64,000 nucleotides of DNA from positions 47,695 to 111,694 of the forward strand of contig CADCCH010000001.1 in assembly GCA_902799875.1 (NCBI GenBank). Direction: 5' to 3'. This stretch comes from an uncultured Bacteroidales bacterium (GTDB lineage: Bacteria > Bacteroidota > Bacteroidia > Bacteroidales > Paludibacteraceae). Made by a program: the position numbers and the translations under genes. The notes under the pieces are model-generated. The model saw nothing but the letters and a program-made list of their open reading frames with translations. It did no database searches and had not been told where the DNA came from. Shown here piece by piece: positions 33,517-43,530 of this stretch (position 1 is its first letter; every line of letters begins with the position of its first letter).

Positions 33517-35045
33517 CATTCTTGCTGCTGGCAGCAGCTGTCCTCGGTGCATGTAACGCGCCGCAGTACCAAACGACCAAGCAGAGCGACATCAACGCCC
33601 TCACTAAATCGGCATCGTTCGACATGCCGAAAGTGATCCTGCCGTCGTTCCCGGATCGCACCTTCAACGTGCTGGATTACGGAGCCGATAACACCGGTGT
33701 AGCGCTGGCCACCGAAGCGATACAATCGGCTATTGACGCGTGTACCCAAGTGGGCGGTGGTACAGTCATTATTCCGGAAGGAATCTACATCACCGGTCCG
33801 ATCTCGCTCAAATCGAACGTACGTCTGTACACGGAGAAGAACTGTTTCGTGGTCTTCAGCCACGATCTGGACCTGTATGAGATCTACGACGAGTGGTTCG
33901 AGGGTATCCCGACCAAACGTTGCACGAGCCCTCTCAATGCCTTCGATGCAGAGAACATCGCCATCACCGGTCACGGTACGTTCAACGGAAACGGCGATTG
34001 GTGGCGACCCATCAAGAAGAACAAAATGGCGCCGGGACAATGGAAGAAACACCTCAAGGAGAAGGGTGGTATCGTGGTCAACGATGTCTGGTATCCGGAC
34101 AGTGCGTCGGTGCTCGCCCAGAGTTATTGCGTCGATCAGAACGTGCCCGTCATCACCGATGACAGCTTATGGCAAGTCGTGAAATCTTTCCTCCGTCCTG
34201 TGCTGCTCCATTTCGTAGGCTGCAAGAACATCCTTCTCGAGGGCGTGACCTTTGAGAACTCGCCGGCCTGGAACCTCCATCCGATGTGCTGCGAGAATAT
34301 CGTGATGAACAACGTCTCGGTGCGTAACCCCTGGTACAGCCAGAACGGCGACGGTGTGGACGTAGAATCTTGCAAGAATGTGGTCATCGCACATTGTTCC
34401 TTCGACGTGGGTGACGACGCGATCTGCATGAAATCCGGTAAGGATAAACCCGGTCGTGATCGTGGTATCCCGACGGAGAACGTGGTGGTTGATGACTGCG
34501 TCGTGTATCACGGTCACGGCGGTTTCGTATGCGGCTCGGAGATGTCGGGCGGTATCAAGAATGTGGAAGTGCGCAATAACCTCTATATTGGTACGGACGT
34601 CGGTCTGCGTTTCAAATCAACCCGTGGTCGCGGTGGGGTAGTGGAGAACATCTTCATCAACGGTGTCAACATGATCAATATCCCCAACGAGGGTCTGCTG
34701 TTTGACCTTTTCTACGGCGGTAAGGGTGCCGGTGAAGAGACCGAAGAGGAACTCGCCGCACGTATGAATGCCGAAGCTCCGCAAGTAAGCGAAGAGACGC
34801 CTGCCTTCAAGAACATCGTCATCGAGAATGTAAAGGGTGCCAATATCAAACGCGCGATCTATTTCAATGGTCTGCCGGAGATGAAGATTCAGAACGTCAC
34901 GCTCCGCAATATCCAAATGAGCGCGACCGAAGGTGCGCTCTTCCGTCAAACGAACGGTCTGGTGATCGACAACGTCCATATCCAAGCGCAGAAAGGCGAA
35001 GCCTTCTCCCTCGCTCCGACGGTAGAGAATGTTAAGATCAACTAA
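33504..35045 (+). CDS. GH28-type polygalacturonase lipoprotein
   Basis: 513 aa. Signal peptide with lipobox (LLLAAAVLGAC, Cys about 17), then FNVLDYGADNTGVALATEAIQSAIDAC typical of pectin-degrading beta-helix enzymes. GH28 landmarks in order: GDGVDVESC (about 281), GDDAICMKSG (about 302), HGHGGFVCGSEMSGG (about 336) and LRFKSTRGRGG (about 368). It should hydrolyse galacturonan or rhamnogalacturonan main-chain bonds, probably exposed on the outer membrane. Overlaps truA by 13 bp and a DUF4861 lipoprotein by 17 bp; the latter pairing supports a pectin role. Confidence 0.9.
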   Translation: MRKLTFLLLAAAVLGACNAPQYQTTKQSDINALTKSASFDMPKVILPSFPDRTFNVLDYGADNTGVALATEAIQSAIDACTQVGGGTVIIPEGIYITGPISLKSNVRLYTEKNCFVVFSHDLDLYEIYDEWFEGIPTKRCTSPLNAFDAENIAITGHGTFNGNGDWWRPIKKNKMAPGQWKKHLKEKGGIVVNDVWYPDSASVLAQSYCVDQNVPVITDDSLWQVVKSFLRPVLLHFVGCKNILLEGVTFENSPAWNLHPMCCENIVMNNVSVRNPWYSQNGDGVDVESCKNVVIAHCSFDVGDDAICMKSGKDKPGRDRGIPTENVVVDDCVVYHGHGGFVCGSEMSGGIKNVEVRNNLYIGTDVGLRFKSTRGRGGVVENIFINGVNMINIPNEGLLFDLFYGGKGAGEETEEELAARMNAEAPQVSEETPAFKNIVIENVKGANIKRAIYFNGLPEMKIQNVTLRNIQMSATEGALFRQTNGLVIDNVHIQAQKGEAFSLAPTVENVKIN

Positions 35046-36144
35046 TAAATCCATCGAAATCTCGAGATCTCGAGGTCTCTTCATCTCGATAATAGCTCTG
35101 CTATGCGCGGCATGCCAGCCGCGCATAGCGACTTCCTTTTGGAAGATTGGTACCCCCGCGGACTCTGTCCGATCTGGTTACGCCGTCCTCTATGAGGGCG
35201 CTAAAATGCGTCATTGCTATCCCATCACCGAGTGGAGGACGACCGATGAGAAAGAGGATGTTTACCATTCTCTTCATCACCACGGTGTGGCGGTTGAGTC
35301 CGAACTCATGGCGTACCGGATCTATTTCGATCGCAAACAGACCATCGACCCGTACTGCAAACGCACGCCGCAGCTGGAACTCTCCACCAGCTACTGGTAT
35401 CCCAACGACAGCCTTCTCGCCCTCGGTTACGGCGATGACATCCTCCGCGTCAGCGGCACCGTAGGCGTTGGTAGTGTCAAGTACTGGAACGGCAAGAAAC
35501 ACGTCCACATTGAACCTGTCGCTGAACGATCCCAGCGTATCGTTTCGCAGAAAAAGGACCAAGCTACGATAGAGGTAGCGGTAAAGGGCTGGCTGGTTCC
35601 TACAGCGAAGCGGTCTTACAGCGATAGCGGTCGTGTAACGGACATGACCGTCCGTTACACTATGAAAGCCGGTCATCGCGATATGCGCTGCGATGTCCTC
35701 CTCTCCGACACCGTCTCCGGCCTCTGCACCGGTGTTCAGACCATCCCAGCCAAAGGCGCAAATCTCCAATCTTCAATCTTCAATCTCCAATTACCAAATG
35801 GGACACTCTTAGTGTCCTTTGGTACCGATTGGCCGGTCAACGACTCCGCCAAGTACGCCAAAGAGACTGTCGGCTTGGCTGTCTTTATCCCTAAAGCATA
35901 TGCCGGCGAGATTGTCCAAGACAAGCAGAATCTCCTCTGCCTATTATCTATCAGTCCGAAGGACGGTCTATCAGTGAAACGGTCTATTAGTGATAACGGT
36001 CTGTCAGGCGAAGCCGGTCCAGAAATGTGCCACGCACATTTCTATTTAACCTGTTGCGGAGCCACAAAAGAAAACCACCCCGTCGCAACAAGTGCTGAGG
36101 AGTGGTTAATCTATCTTCGCCGCTGGGCGAAACATCTCCGATAA
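35029..36144 (+). CDS. DUF4861-type lipoprotein, paralogue 2
   Basis: 371 aa. N-terminus with hydrophobic GLFISIIALLCAAC and lipobox Cys. Shared features with the protein at 10503-11408: YAVLYEGAKMRHCYPITEWRTTDEKEDVYHSLHHHGVAVESELMAYRIYFDRKQTID, LGYGDDILRVSGTVGVGS and a beta-rich C-terminal half. The DNA for the signal-peptide leader is itself a period-8 tract (35051-35090), and a period-7 tract (35761-35795) encodes NLQSSIFNLQLPN. Starts inside the GH28 gene. Likely accessory protein or lyase-like enzyme for pectin fragments; activity not established. Confidence 0.82.
   Translation: MLRSTNKSIEISRSRGLFISIIALLCAACQPRIATSFWKIGTPADSVRSGYAVLYEGAKMRHCYPITEWRTTDEKEDVYHSLHHHGVAVESELMAYRIYFDRKQTIDPYCKRTPQLELSTSYWYPNDSLLALGYGDDILRVSGTVGVGSVKYWNGKKHVHIEPVAERSQRIVSQKKDQATIEVAVKGWLVPTAKRSYSDSGRVTDMTVRYTMKAGHRDMRCDVLLSDTVSGLCTGVQTIPAKGANLQSSIFNLQLPNGTLLVSFGTDWPVNDSAKYAKETVGLAVFIPKAYAGEIVQDKQNLLCLLSISPKDGLSVKRSISDNGLSGEAGPEMCHAHFYLTCCGATKENHPVATSAEEWLIYLRRWAKHLR
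35051..35090. repeat. Period-8 tract in the signal-peptide region of DUF4861 gene 2
   Basis: Units CCATCGAA, ATCTCGAG, ATCTCGAG, GTCTCTTC, ATCTCGAT; 40 bp. Confidence 0.82.
35761..35795. repeat. Period-7 tract inside DUF4861 gene 2
   Basis: Units AATCTCC, AATCTTC, AATCTTC, AATCTCC, AATTACC; 35 bp. Confidence 0.87.
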
Positions 36145-36282
36145 TTAGAAGGCCTTAGGCCGACGCTCAGGGGCTAAGCCAATGCCACTGTGGGAGCTAC
36201 TGCCACCTAAATCAAACGTCATCATCTCTGAGGTTAGCAGAGATACTATTTCTATCGTCGGTATGTGATATTCTTTTCTCAT
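36145..36282 (-). CDS. 45-aa peptide, member 2 of a small family
   Basis: ATG at 36282-36280, stop at 36147-36145. Begins MRKEYHIPTIEIVSL, centre MMTFDLGGSSSHSGIG, end APERRPKAF. Exactly the length of the peptide at 1580-1717, aligning without gaps with 16 identities. It has its own strong promoter (36291-36322), with only 8 nt between the -7 box and the ATG, so its mRNA should be nearly leaderless. It ends adjacent to the convergent DUF4861 gene stop. No signal peptide. Function unknown. Confidence 0.75.
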   Translation of the reverse strand: MRKEYHIPTIEIVSLLTSEMMTFDLGGSSSHSGIGLAPERRPKAF

Positions 36283-36290
36283 TCAGCGTG

Positions 36291-36322
36291 CAAAGGTACT
36301 GCTTTTTTTCGATATACGCAAA
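36291..36322 (-). promoter_or_regulatory. Promoter of the 45-aa peptide 2 gene
   Basis: TTTGCGTATATC, GA7GCAG, TACCTTTG on the minus strand; 24-nt spacing. It lies in the 46-bp gap after the stop of the 2386-aa gene and extends to within 7 bp of it. Confidence 0.85.
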
Positions 36323-36328
36323 TTTATC

Positions 36329-39300
36329 TTAAAAATTTACACCTTTTCCTACGATATCGTACATCTTATCTTCCGGCGTAACGATGTAAAGTACATTATC
36401 GATCAGCACTTTGCGTACTGAAGGCTGATCACTGAATTCTGATTGCTCAAAGTCTGTTGTCACTTGCGGTGTTTGAGCTACGATACGCAGACCATAACCT
36501 TCGGTCGTACCCTTGGTCAAATCGAAATCGTACGGACTCATCGTGAGGTTCCATATGACGCGATTGTTCTGAGTCAGATAGAGCGTTGCATCCGCCGGTG
36601 CTTTCTCGATCTCCAAGGTGTAAATACCGGCAGCCGGAGCGTACAAGGACAAGTTCGTATTCGCCTTGTTGGACTGGAGCGGCATCTCGACATCGCAAAG
36701 CTGCATACCATACGCATTGGTCCATACTTGCGCAACCTTCGAATCGGTAGGAGTACCGAACTTCGTCAATTCACGACCGATACGATACGTATCCGTGGCG
36801 TCTTCTGAAGCACTGATGTAGAAGCGGTCGTTTACACGACTATCCTCTGTGGTTAACGCTAAAGTAAACTCATTAACTGTTCTTACTTCTCGCGCCGGTG
36901 CGTGCAGGATGTGGGTGTCGCCTCCATGTGTATAGTTCATCACAGAACTGATAGAAGGTGCTTGTACGAAGTATGCAGAACCTACCACATACGTGAACGT
37001 ATCCATCGGAACGGCCGTATAGGAATTCGTAACGTGACTATATACCTGTACTTTCTCGATATCCGAGGCACTCAAGTTAATGTAAGACATCGTTCCGTTA
37101 CCCAAACCATTCCAACCACGACCATTATCTTCTACCTCTGTATAAGCAAGAGGCGCAATCGTTTGGTTATTGAAGGCACCATCAGCCGTTTTCTTGAAGC
37201 GATATACATTGTCCACATCGTCAATCGTGATCGTGTAGCATTGACCCGGTTGCATTACTGAACGGAACTTCTTCCAACCGTAACCGGAAGCCAGACGACG
37301 ACTCTCTGAGAAGTCCATAATAGCATAGTTCACTTCATTGCGAATAGTCTTCTCTTCGTGGGTACTATTGTCGAAACGGGTTACACCATTCAAAGCATCT
37401 ACCGGGAACGGAACGGTAAAGTCGTACCATCCTTGCGAGCACTCACCCGAAGGATCGAGCGCCAAGTCGAAGTAAGCATTGCCGTTCACAACCAAAGTAG
37501 CAGGATTCTGTACCTGACCGGACTTGCCGACATTGTCCAAGTCTCCCAGTTTGGCATCCAGAACAAAATCATTTACTTGCAACTGACCCTCACCTAAGAT
37601 TACCTGACCACCATTCTCCACATGCAGGTTACCGTATGTAGAACGATCCTCACTATTATGATTACCCGTCGTCAGGACACCGCCATCTTTGACTACAACA
37701 TCAACACCTTCCTTAATAGTCAACGAACCAACAATTACCTCCGTCTTAATCTCTACATTCTCATTAATCAATACCGGATCGTCTATTCCCATCGGAACAA
37801 GATTTCCTGCCCAGTTAGCCTCTTCTGTCCATGTAGAATCATTATCTCCGTTGAATACGTATCCACCTGTCACTTGTACATTCAACGGAATCTCTTTTGT
37901 CTCATACCATTCATTATTATCCGGCACGAACAGAGCCGTTGCTGTCTGCAATCCCGGACGAAGGATCGTACTCGGTTCTTTCCACATAACCTGACCGGTT
38001 ACTTCTACATTCGGAACATGAACATAGTCCATCATCGTCACCGATCCGTGGATGTGTGAGTGCTCCAAGGTCAACGGGAACTCAATGCCGTCAGCCGTCA
38101 ACGTATTACTTGCAATCACCGGCATATAACGAAGTACGGTCAATGCAATAGGACCACAATTCACCTCGTTGTAGAAGTTGGCATTCTGCGGAACGAAGAT
38201 CACATTATGCGTTGCAGGACCGGGTACATTAATCGTTGCACTATTAGCATCTTCCCAGTTGAAACTGCCCTGGATAATCTGTCCGTTCACCTCTGCGCTA
38301 CCACCCGTGAGAGAAGCGTCTGAAAGAATACGTCCTACATACATCGTACCACCTACAGGTAATTCCACGATGTCAGGAGTCCAGCGAAGAACCGTAAAGG
38401 TGCGTTCTTCCGATACCGGCAAATAGGTCTCATTACCAGCCTGCGTAGCCGTGATCGTCACGCTCTCGCCTGCCTTATGGAGAACCAGCTTGTTTTGGTC
38501 ATTGACCGAAGCAACTGACTCTTTCGACGAACTATAAGTTACCGCCAAACCGGAAGAAGCTGTTGCGTCAAACGTATAATCTGCATTTCCGTACATCTCC
38601 GTTGCATTAAACGACCAATCGATCGTCTGCGTAGCCCTCGATACGTGAGGAGCTACCATACAAGTAGCCGTGTTATACCAATCGGTATTCTCCGGAGTGA
38701 AGGTCACTTCATAAGCTACGTCACCTTCTGCTAATTCTGTCGAAGGATTCGTCCAAACGAATGATCCGGGTACAGATGCCGTACCATTCTCCGTCCAAGT
38801 TGATGCTGCCAGAGTTGCAGGTAAAGTGACATCAGAAGCCTTCGGATTCTTGGTAATCGTCGGAGTCACTTTCTCTATATGGAACGTATACGGTACAGGT
38901 TCTGCATCATAATACTTGTTATTACCTTCACAGCGTGCCTCTATCGTCACGTCACCATCCTTGATAATGGTCAATACACCTGTTGCTGCATCTACTGAAG
39001 CCACATCGCTACCTGCCGTAACGGCATAACTGATCGTCAAACCGGCTGCCGAAGCGGAAGTTGTAGCATCGAAGGTGACATTGTCCGTAGTATTCAGATT
39101 AAACGTCTCTGGATTCCATGTGATCTGTTGTTGATGCTTATCCACGTCTGCCGACAAATAGACATATACCGTATCCGTCAGGTTATGAACAAGCAGCGTA
39201 TCTCTGTACAAATCCACATCATTAGAAAGGAAACGCACGCGCACCGTAGCCTTACCCTTATCACCGCACTCATTTCCGATAGTAGCGTCCGATACGATGG

Positions 39301-42300
39301 AGAATTTATCGCCATGCTTCAACTCTACATCCAACTGGTCGGTGATATTCGAGTAGTTCACCGTGAAGGTCTTCTCAACTACCACACCCGGCTTAGCCTC
39401 TGTGGTAGTAAGATCAATAGTATGCGTTTTCTTGTTCTTCGTATTCTCCAATTCCAGATAACGAGCAAGCGTCACATACGCGCCTGAGAATGCATGGATA
39501 CCCGTCGAACCGGTCTTTTTGTAGATCTTCACTTGCGTTGCTTCACGACTCATCGGAATCGAATCAAATGCCTTGCGATTCGCATAATTCAAATCCAACT
39601 CCAAGCCACCCGATCCGGTCAATTCATGCCAGTTTGTACCTATCTTCTCTGCCACAAAGAGATTTCCGTCTGTCCAATCTTTTATCACATGAATTGCTTC
39701 TCTCCATGCTTCAAAAGAGAGGTATTCCGGCTCACCTGTCAAGTCATAAACAGTTTCCACACCAGAGAACGAACTGATCTCTGTAGCCATCGATGCCGAT
39801 TTATTCTCCAACACCCACTTTTCACAATCCAATGTCGGTTCACGAACAATCACATCACGTATTACTGTCGCCTCATACAGCGAATCCGTAATACCATCAA
39901 TGTGCGCAGTAAGAGTCGTATTACCTTGTCCTACCACGTGCAGTTTATTGCCCTCAAGCACTTTTACTACTGCTTCGTTTCCACTCGTGTAGGATATAGC
40001 ACGGTCCGTGATTTCCACTTCTTGTTCGGTCTCCGGATCATAGTAACTAACCGTTGCATCAAAATCAAAGTCCGGCGTATTCTTCTCCGACAATACCGGG
40101 TCATCGGACCATTTCAGACGAGTAAAGGTCTGTGTCCAATGAATATGCTGAACAGCCAGGTTCGTTACCAATACATCTATCGTCGAACTATTGGAGTTAT
40201 AAATCAAACTCTCCGAACCATCATATGAAGCGGTAATAGTTGCATTACCTTTCTTAAGCGGTTTGAGTACATTACCCTCCACATCAACTACCGTCGAGTC
40301 ACTCGAAGTATAAGTCAATGCCACAAGTGCCTCTGCCGGATCGGTCACATTCTCACCACGCGACATCGGGCTCAGATTCTCCTTCCATGTAATTTCCGGA
40401 GTCACCTTGTTCGTCGTACCGGTCAAAGGAATTCGTTTAAGTTCTGTTGTTCCTTCCGAAATTACCAACGTCGCATTATGCGTACCGCCTGCTGTGTGAA
40501 TATAACTTACCGTCACAGGCACATTCTCTCCATAACTGTCTTTCGACGAAGCTATCGAACTCGGACTAACCGAATACTTGCCGTCTCCGCCTTCGATACT
40601 CAAAGTCAACGGATTCAAGTTATACCAATCGAGAGAGAAACTCCTTGTCGTCGCATTGGAACCTGCGTCAGTACTTCCGAAATCTAAACTCTCCACATTG
40701 TTATCAATCGAAAGTTCCGTACGCTCGGTAATCTTCAAGTTCTTTACATATCCCGCAAAGTTACCTGTATAGCAAATACGAACTTTATTGGTGTTCGGTT
40801 TCAGATCACGACTAATATAACCCGGATTATTATTTTCTGCATCTGTCCAAATTGTCTGTTCACTCTCGCCTTCCGGATACTCAATCATATACCAGAAGCC
40901 GTTATTATTTCCACTTCCAGGCTTAACAACCTTAGCAGTTGCCGCACCCGATGTTACACCAGTAGTAAACGATACCGTTTTAGGAATACCCTCAAACTTC
41001 ACATCAATATATTTATCGTTCCAGTTCCACGCGGGAGAAGAAAAAGCACCTGTTTCACTTCCACCCAAACGGATCGCATTATCGCTACCACCAACCCATG
41101 ATACATCTCCTTCCGTCTTTTTTCTAACAGCAAGATACGTCTCATTACTCTTCACCTCCACTTGAACGTGGTTTCTCAGTTTGAGCACCTTAACGGTCTT
41201 GGTCGCTGTCTTCCCTTCGTATTTATACGTCGGTTTCTGAATAGCCGTAATAATCACCGCATTATCAGCCGTCTCCGCTGTATGCAAGGTCGTGCTGTCA
41301 TTCGTCACCATTACTGCCGATTTGTTGGACTTATACGTAATGGCTCCATCCGAAGTAGAACGAACAGGATTCACAAATGTTGTGTTGAAATTAAGCGTAT
41401 CTGGCAGACCAGTCCAATCAAATACCGGATCATATCGATTTACATTGATCGTACGCGTGATCGTGTCACCGGTCCATTTATTCGAGTTCACTTGAGCAAT
41501 AGTCAGAACGGCCGAACCTTTGCCTTTAGCTACCCACTTGCCATTCTCTTTCGCAATAACACTCGGCTTATCGGAACTAATAACTACCGGCACATTCGTA
41601 TCGCCATTAACCAACTCATAAATCGAACTCTCCGCTACCGAGTCATCTACCATCCAAACAGCATTATCATCTACCAACGATGATAATTCTAATTCTGTTT
41701 CATGCTTGCGTACATATAAGTGCAAATTACATTGATGTTGGAAAGTGATGCTATCTCCCGGTTCATTAAAGAAGAACGTCTCATCTCCTGCTACCGTTGC
41801 CGTCAATACACCTGTCTCATTATTATAGGTAAAGTGCGAAGGAGTTTCCGGATACTCAAAACCGTCAGTGATCTTATCGAACGTAAACGTTGCTGTCTCG
41901 TCCACCTCCAGATTCAGATTCGTCGTCTTTGTCTTATCCAGCAACACACCATTCAGATAGAACTCCGGAGTACGCTTCACCTCCAGATGATAAGTCTTAT
42001 TATCCGACACCGACTCATAATAGTTCGTCTCTTCCGTGGTCACATACAATTTCGCAGTCTGCTCCGTGTTGTACTCCGTGCTAACCATTATTTGCTTATC
42101 GTCTTTCGGATTCAGACTAAACCAAGACGGATTATCAAATGAATAGTCAAAATCCACTTGATTCAGCGGAACATCTACCCCATTATACTGCACCTTCGCC
42201 ATATTACTCAGCGTATTTCCCGAATAAATATGTTCCGGCTCCGCAAATACAATCGTCGGCGTACGCTTACCAACAACGACATCAAACTCACGAGAAACAG

Positions 42301-43489
42301 CTCTATATTGTTTCGTTGCTGCATAAGTAGCGCGTACGCGGTACGTCCCTAATTTAGTTGCCGAGAAATTATTAGCGGATATAGTAGCGTTGGATCCTGC
42401 CTCATACCCTGCTTTCGTTACCTTCTCAAATGTCAATGTCTCACTATTTCCATCATAACCGCTGACTAACTTGCTCAAATCGGTAGTTACAACATCGTCT
42501 CCGATAGAAATATCTACACTTCCATTAGTCGCCGTAAATGATGGAATCAACGGATTAACCGTAATGGTTAAATTTGAGCTCCATGAAGATGTTACATGGC
42601 AATTATTTTCGGCTTTTATTTTTGCTTTAATCTTATACGTACCCGAATCAGTAGCATAGAAATTATCACCCGACATTACACCCTTATTATTCGGGTTCGA
42701 ATCAAATGCATACTCAAAATAACTACCATAATGATCACTCGTTGAGAAATTATCCTTGTAATTTATAGTCGTCGGATTTGCCGTATTTGCAGGCAAAGTT
42801 ACATTTACCGTTTCCGTCTTCGGACTCACTCCTGGTGCATCAGGCGTAATCGTATAAGTTATGGAAATATCTCCAATATAATAATCAAATTTATCATAAG
42901 ATCTTGTAAACAACCCATGTCCTCCACATGTATTTTTCAAAGTTAATATAATTCCACTTGAAAAACCATTGTTATTTGTTTCTGAGAATGTCGTATAAGT
43001 AGTACCTATACTACCTATATTTTTTGTTGTACTATTGAAGACAGCTTTCATCTCGTCGGTTCTTCCGATATTTGACGTATAACCTCTTACTCCAAACTCG
43101 ATTTTTGTAACTTTTATGCTACATCCACCATTAGACTCCCATGTAAAAGTACATTCTTTTGTCTTTCCATGCTCAATGCTTCCTAATTCATAAGTGTATG
43201 TAGGCCATCCAGCATTAGAGATATTTGTGCCACTCGCAGTAAATGTAAACGTAGCATGATTGCCAGACATGACAATTTTTCCATTCTTCACATCATTTGA
43301 AGAATTAGCAGAGGATACACTATTTCCCCACGCACTCTCATTTACACCAAACAAGCTGATCATAAGTACAATCAGCATAGTAAACAGTGAGTTTCCCGTG
43401 GTAATCCTAGACTTTACCCGATTCATTCCCGATCCATTCCCGGTCCATTCCCGAGAGATCATATTATTTACCTGAGTAAATTTTCTCAT
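36329..43489 (-). CDS. Giant secreted Ig-like repeat protein
   Basis: 2386 aa. Residues 1-33 are a polar leader partly made of a period-11 tract (ISREWTGNGSGMNRVKS); residues about 34-55 are the signal peptide (SLFTMLIVLMISLFGVNESAWG). The body is a string of beta-sandwich units: BIG2-like (VVDVEGNVLKPLKKGNATITASYDG), a choice-of-anchor-like unit (DFGSTDAGSNATTRSFSL) and MBG-like units (VTFTPENTDWYNTATC, FVPQNANFYNEVNC, FVPDNNEWYETKEI). The last ~500 residues match the C-terminal module of the 2675-aa protein (GWKKF, NRVIWNLTMSPYDFDL). The tail RKVLIDNVLYIVTPEDKMYDIVGKG is a sorting-signal-like end. Probably surface-exposed; no catalytic domain seen. Confidence 0.87.
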   Translation of the reverse strand: MRKFTQVNNMISREWTGNGSGMNRVKSRITTGNSLFTMLIVLMISLFGVNESAWGNSVSSANSSNDVKNGKIVMSGNHATFTFTASGTNISNAGWPTYTYELGSIEHGKTKECTFTWESNGGCSIKVTKIEFGVRGYTSNIGRTDEMKAVFNSTTKNIGSIGTTYTTFSETNNNGFSSGIILTLKNTCGGHGLFTRSYDKFDYYIGDISITYTITPDAPGVSPKTETVNVTLPANTANPTTINYKDNFSTSDHYGSYFEYAFDSNPNNKGVMSGDNFYATDSGTYKIKAKIKAENNCHVTSSWSSNLTITVNPLIPSFTATNGSVDISIGDDVVTTDLSKLVSGYDGNSETLTFEKVTKAGYEAGSNATISANNFSATKLGTYRVRATYAATKQYRAVSREFDVVVGKRTPTIVFAEPEHIYSGNTLSNMAKVQYNGVDVPLNQVDFDYSFDNPSWFSLNPKDDKQIMVSTEYNTEQTAKLYVTTEETNYYESVSDNKTYHLEVKRTPEFYLNGVLLDKTKTTNLNLEVDETATFTFDKITDGFEYPETPSHFTYNNETGVLTATVAGDETFFFNEPGDSITFQHQCNLHLYVRKHETELELSSLVDDNAVWMVDDSVAESSIYELVNGDTNVPVVISSDKPSVIAKENGKWVAKGKGSAVLTIAQVNSNKWTGDTITRTINVNRYDPVFDWTGLPDTLNFNTTFVNPVRSTSDGAITYKSNKSAVMVTNDSTTLHTAETADNAVIITAIQKPTYKYEGKTATKTVKVLKLRNHVQVEVKSNETYLAVRKKTEGDVSWVGGSDNAIRLGGSETGAFSSPAWNWNDKYIDVKFEGIPKTVSFTTGVTSGAATAKVVKPGSGNNNGFWYMIEYPEGESEQTIWTDAENNNPGYISRDLKPNTNKVRICYTGNFAGYVKNLKITERTELSIDNNVESLDFGSTDAGSNATTRSFSLDWYNLNPLTLSIEGGDGKYSVSPSSIASSKDSYGENVPVTVSYIHTAGGTHNATLVISEGTTELKRIPLTGTTNKVTPEITWKENLSPMSRGENVTDPAEALVALTYTSSDSTVVDVEGNVLKPLKKGNATITASYDGSESLIYNSNSSTIDVLVTNLAVQHIHWTQTFTRLKWSDDPVLSEKNTPDFDFDATVSYYDPETEQEVEITDRAISYTSGNEAVVKVLEGNKLHVVGQGNTTLTAHIDGITDSLYEATVIRDVIVREPTLDCEKWVLENKSASMATEISSFSGVETVYDLTGEPEYLSFEAWREAIHVIKDWTDGNLFVAEKIGTNWHELTGSGGLELDLNYANRKAFDSIPMSREATQVKIYKKTGSTGIHAFSGAYVTLARYLELENTKNKKTHTIDLTTTEAKPGVVVEKTFTVNYSNITDQLDVELKHGDKFSIVSDATIGNECGDKGKATVRVRFLSNDVDLYRDTLLVHNLTDTVYVYLSADVDKHQQQITWNPETFNLNTTDNVTFDATTSASAAGLTISYAVTAGSDVASVDAATGVLTIIKDGDVTIEARCEGNNKYYDAEPVPYTFHIEKVTPTITKNPKASDVTLPATLAASTWTENGTASVPGSFVWTNPSTELAEGDVAYEVTFTPENTDWYNTATCMVAPHVSRATQTIDWSFNATEMYGNADYTFDATASSGLAVTYSSSKESVASVNDQNKLVLHKAGESVTITATQAGNETYLPVSEERTFTVLRWTPDIVELPVGGTMYVGRILSDASLTGGSAEVNGQIIQGSFNWEDANSATINVPGPATHNVIFVPQNANFYNEVNCGPIALTVLRYMPVIASNTLTADGIEFPLTLEHSHIHGSVTMMDYVHVPNVEVTGQVMWKEPSTILRPGLQTATALFVPDNNEWYETKEIPLNVQVTGGYVFNGDNDSTWTEEANWAGNLVPMGIDDPVLINENVEIKTEVIVGSLTIKEGVDVVVKDGGVLTTGNHNSEDRSTYGNLHVENGGQVILGEGQLQVNDFVLDAKLGDLDNVGKSGQVQNPATLVVNGNAYFDLALDPSGECSQGWYDFTVPFPVDALNGVTRFDNSTHEEKTIRNEVNYAIMDFSESRRLASGYGWKKFRSVMQPGQCYTITIDDVDNVYRFKKTADGAFNNQTIAPLAYTEVEDNGRGWNGLGNGTMSYINLSASDIEKVQVYSHVTNSYTAVPMDTFTYVVGSAYFVQAPSISSVMNYTHGGDTHILHAPAREVRTVNEFTLALTTEDSRVNDRFYISASEDATDTYRIGRELTKFGTPTDSKVAQVWTNAYGMQLCDVEMPLQSNKANTNLSLYAPAAGIYTLEIEKAPADATLYLTQNNRVIWNLTMSPYDFDLTKGTTEGYGLRIVAQTPQVTTDFEQSEFSDQPSVRKVLIDNVLYIVTPEDKMYDIVGKGVNF
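43423..43455. repeat. Period-11 tract in the leader of the 2386-aa protein
   Basis: Three units TCATTCCCGAT, CCATTCCCGGT, CCATTCCCGAG; in frame, before the signal peptide, the same position and period as in the 2675-aa gene but with a different word. Confidence 0.88.
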
Positions 43490-43530
43490 ATCTTTCTTAA
43501 CCTTAAATTCGATTGTTTGTTGATTTTTTT

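Noticed and set aside
12621..36144. Tandem tracts as assembly or sequencing artefacts
   Set aside because: Units diverge from one another, each site has its own word, and coding frames remain intact through them; an artefact would more likely give identical copies or frameshifts. The exact 35-bp duplication at 48682 remains a possible exception.
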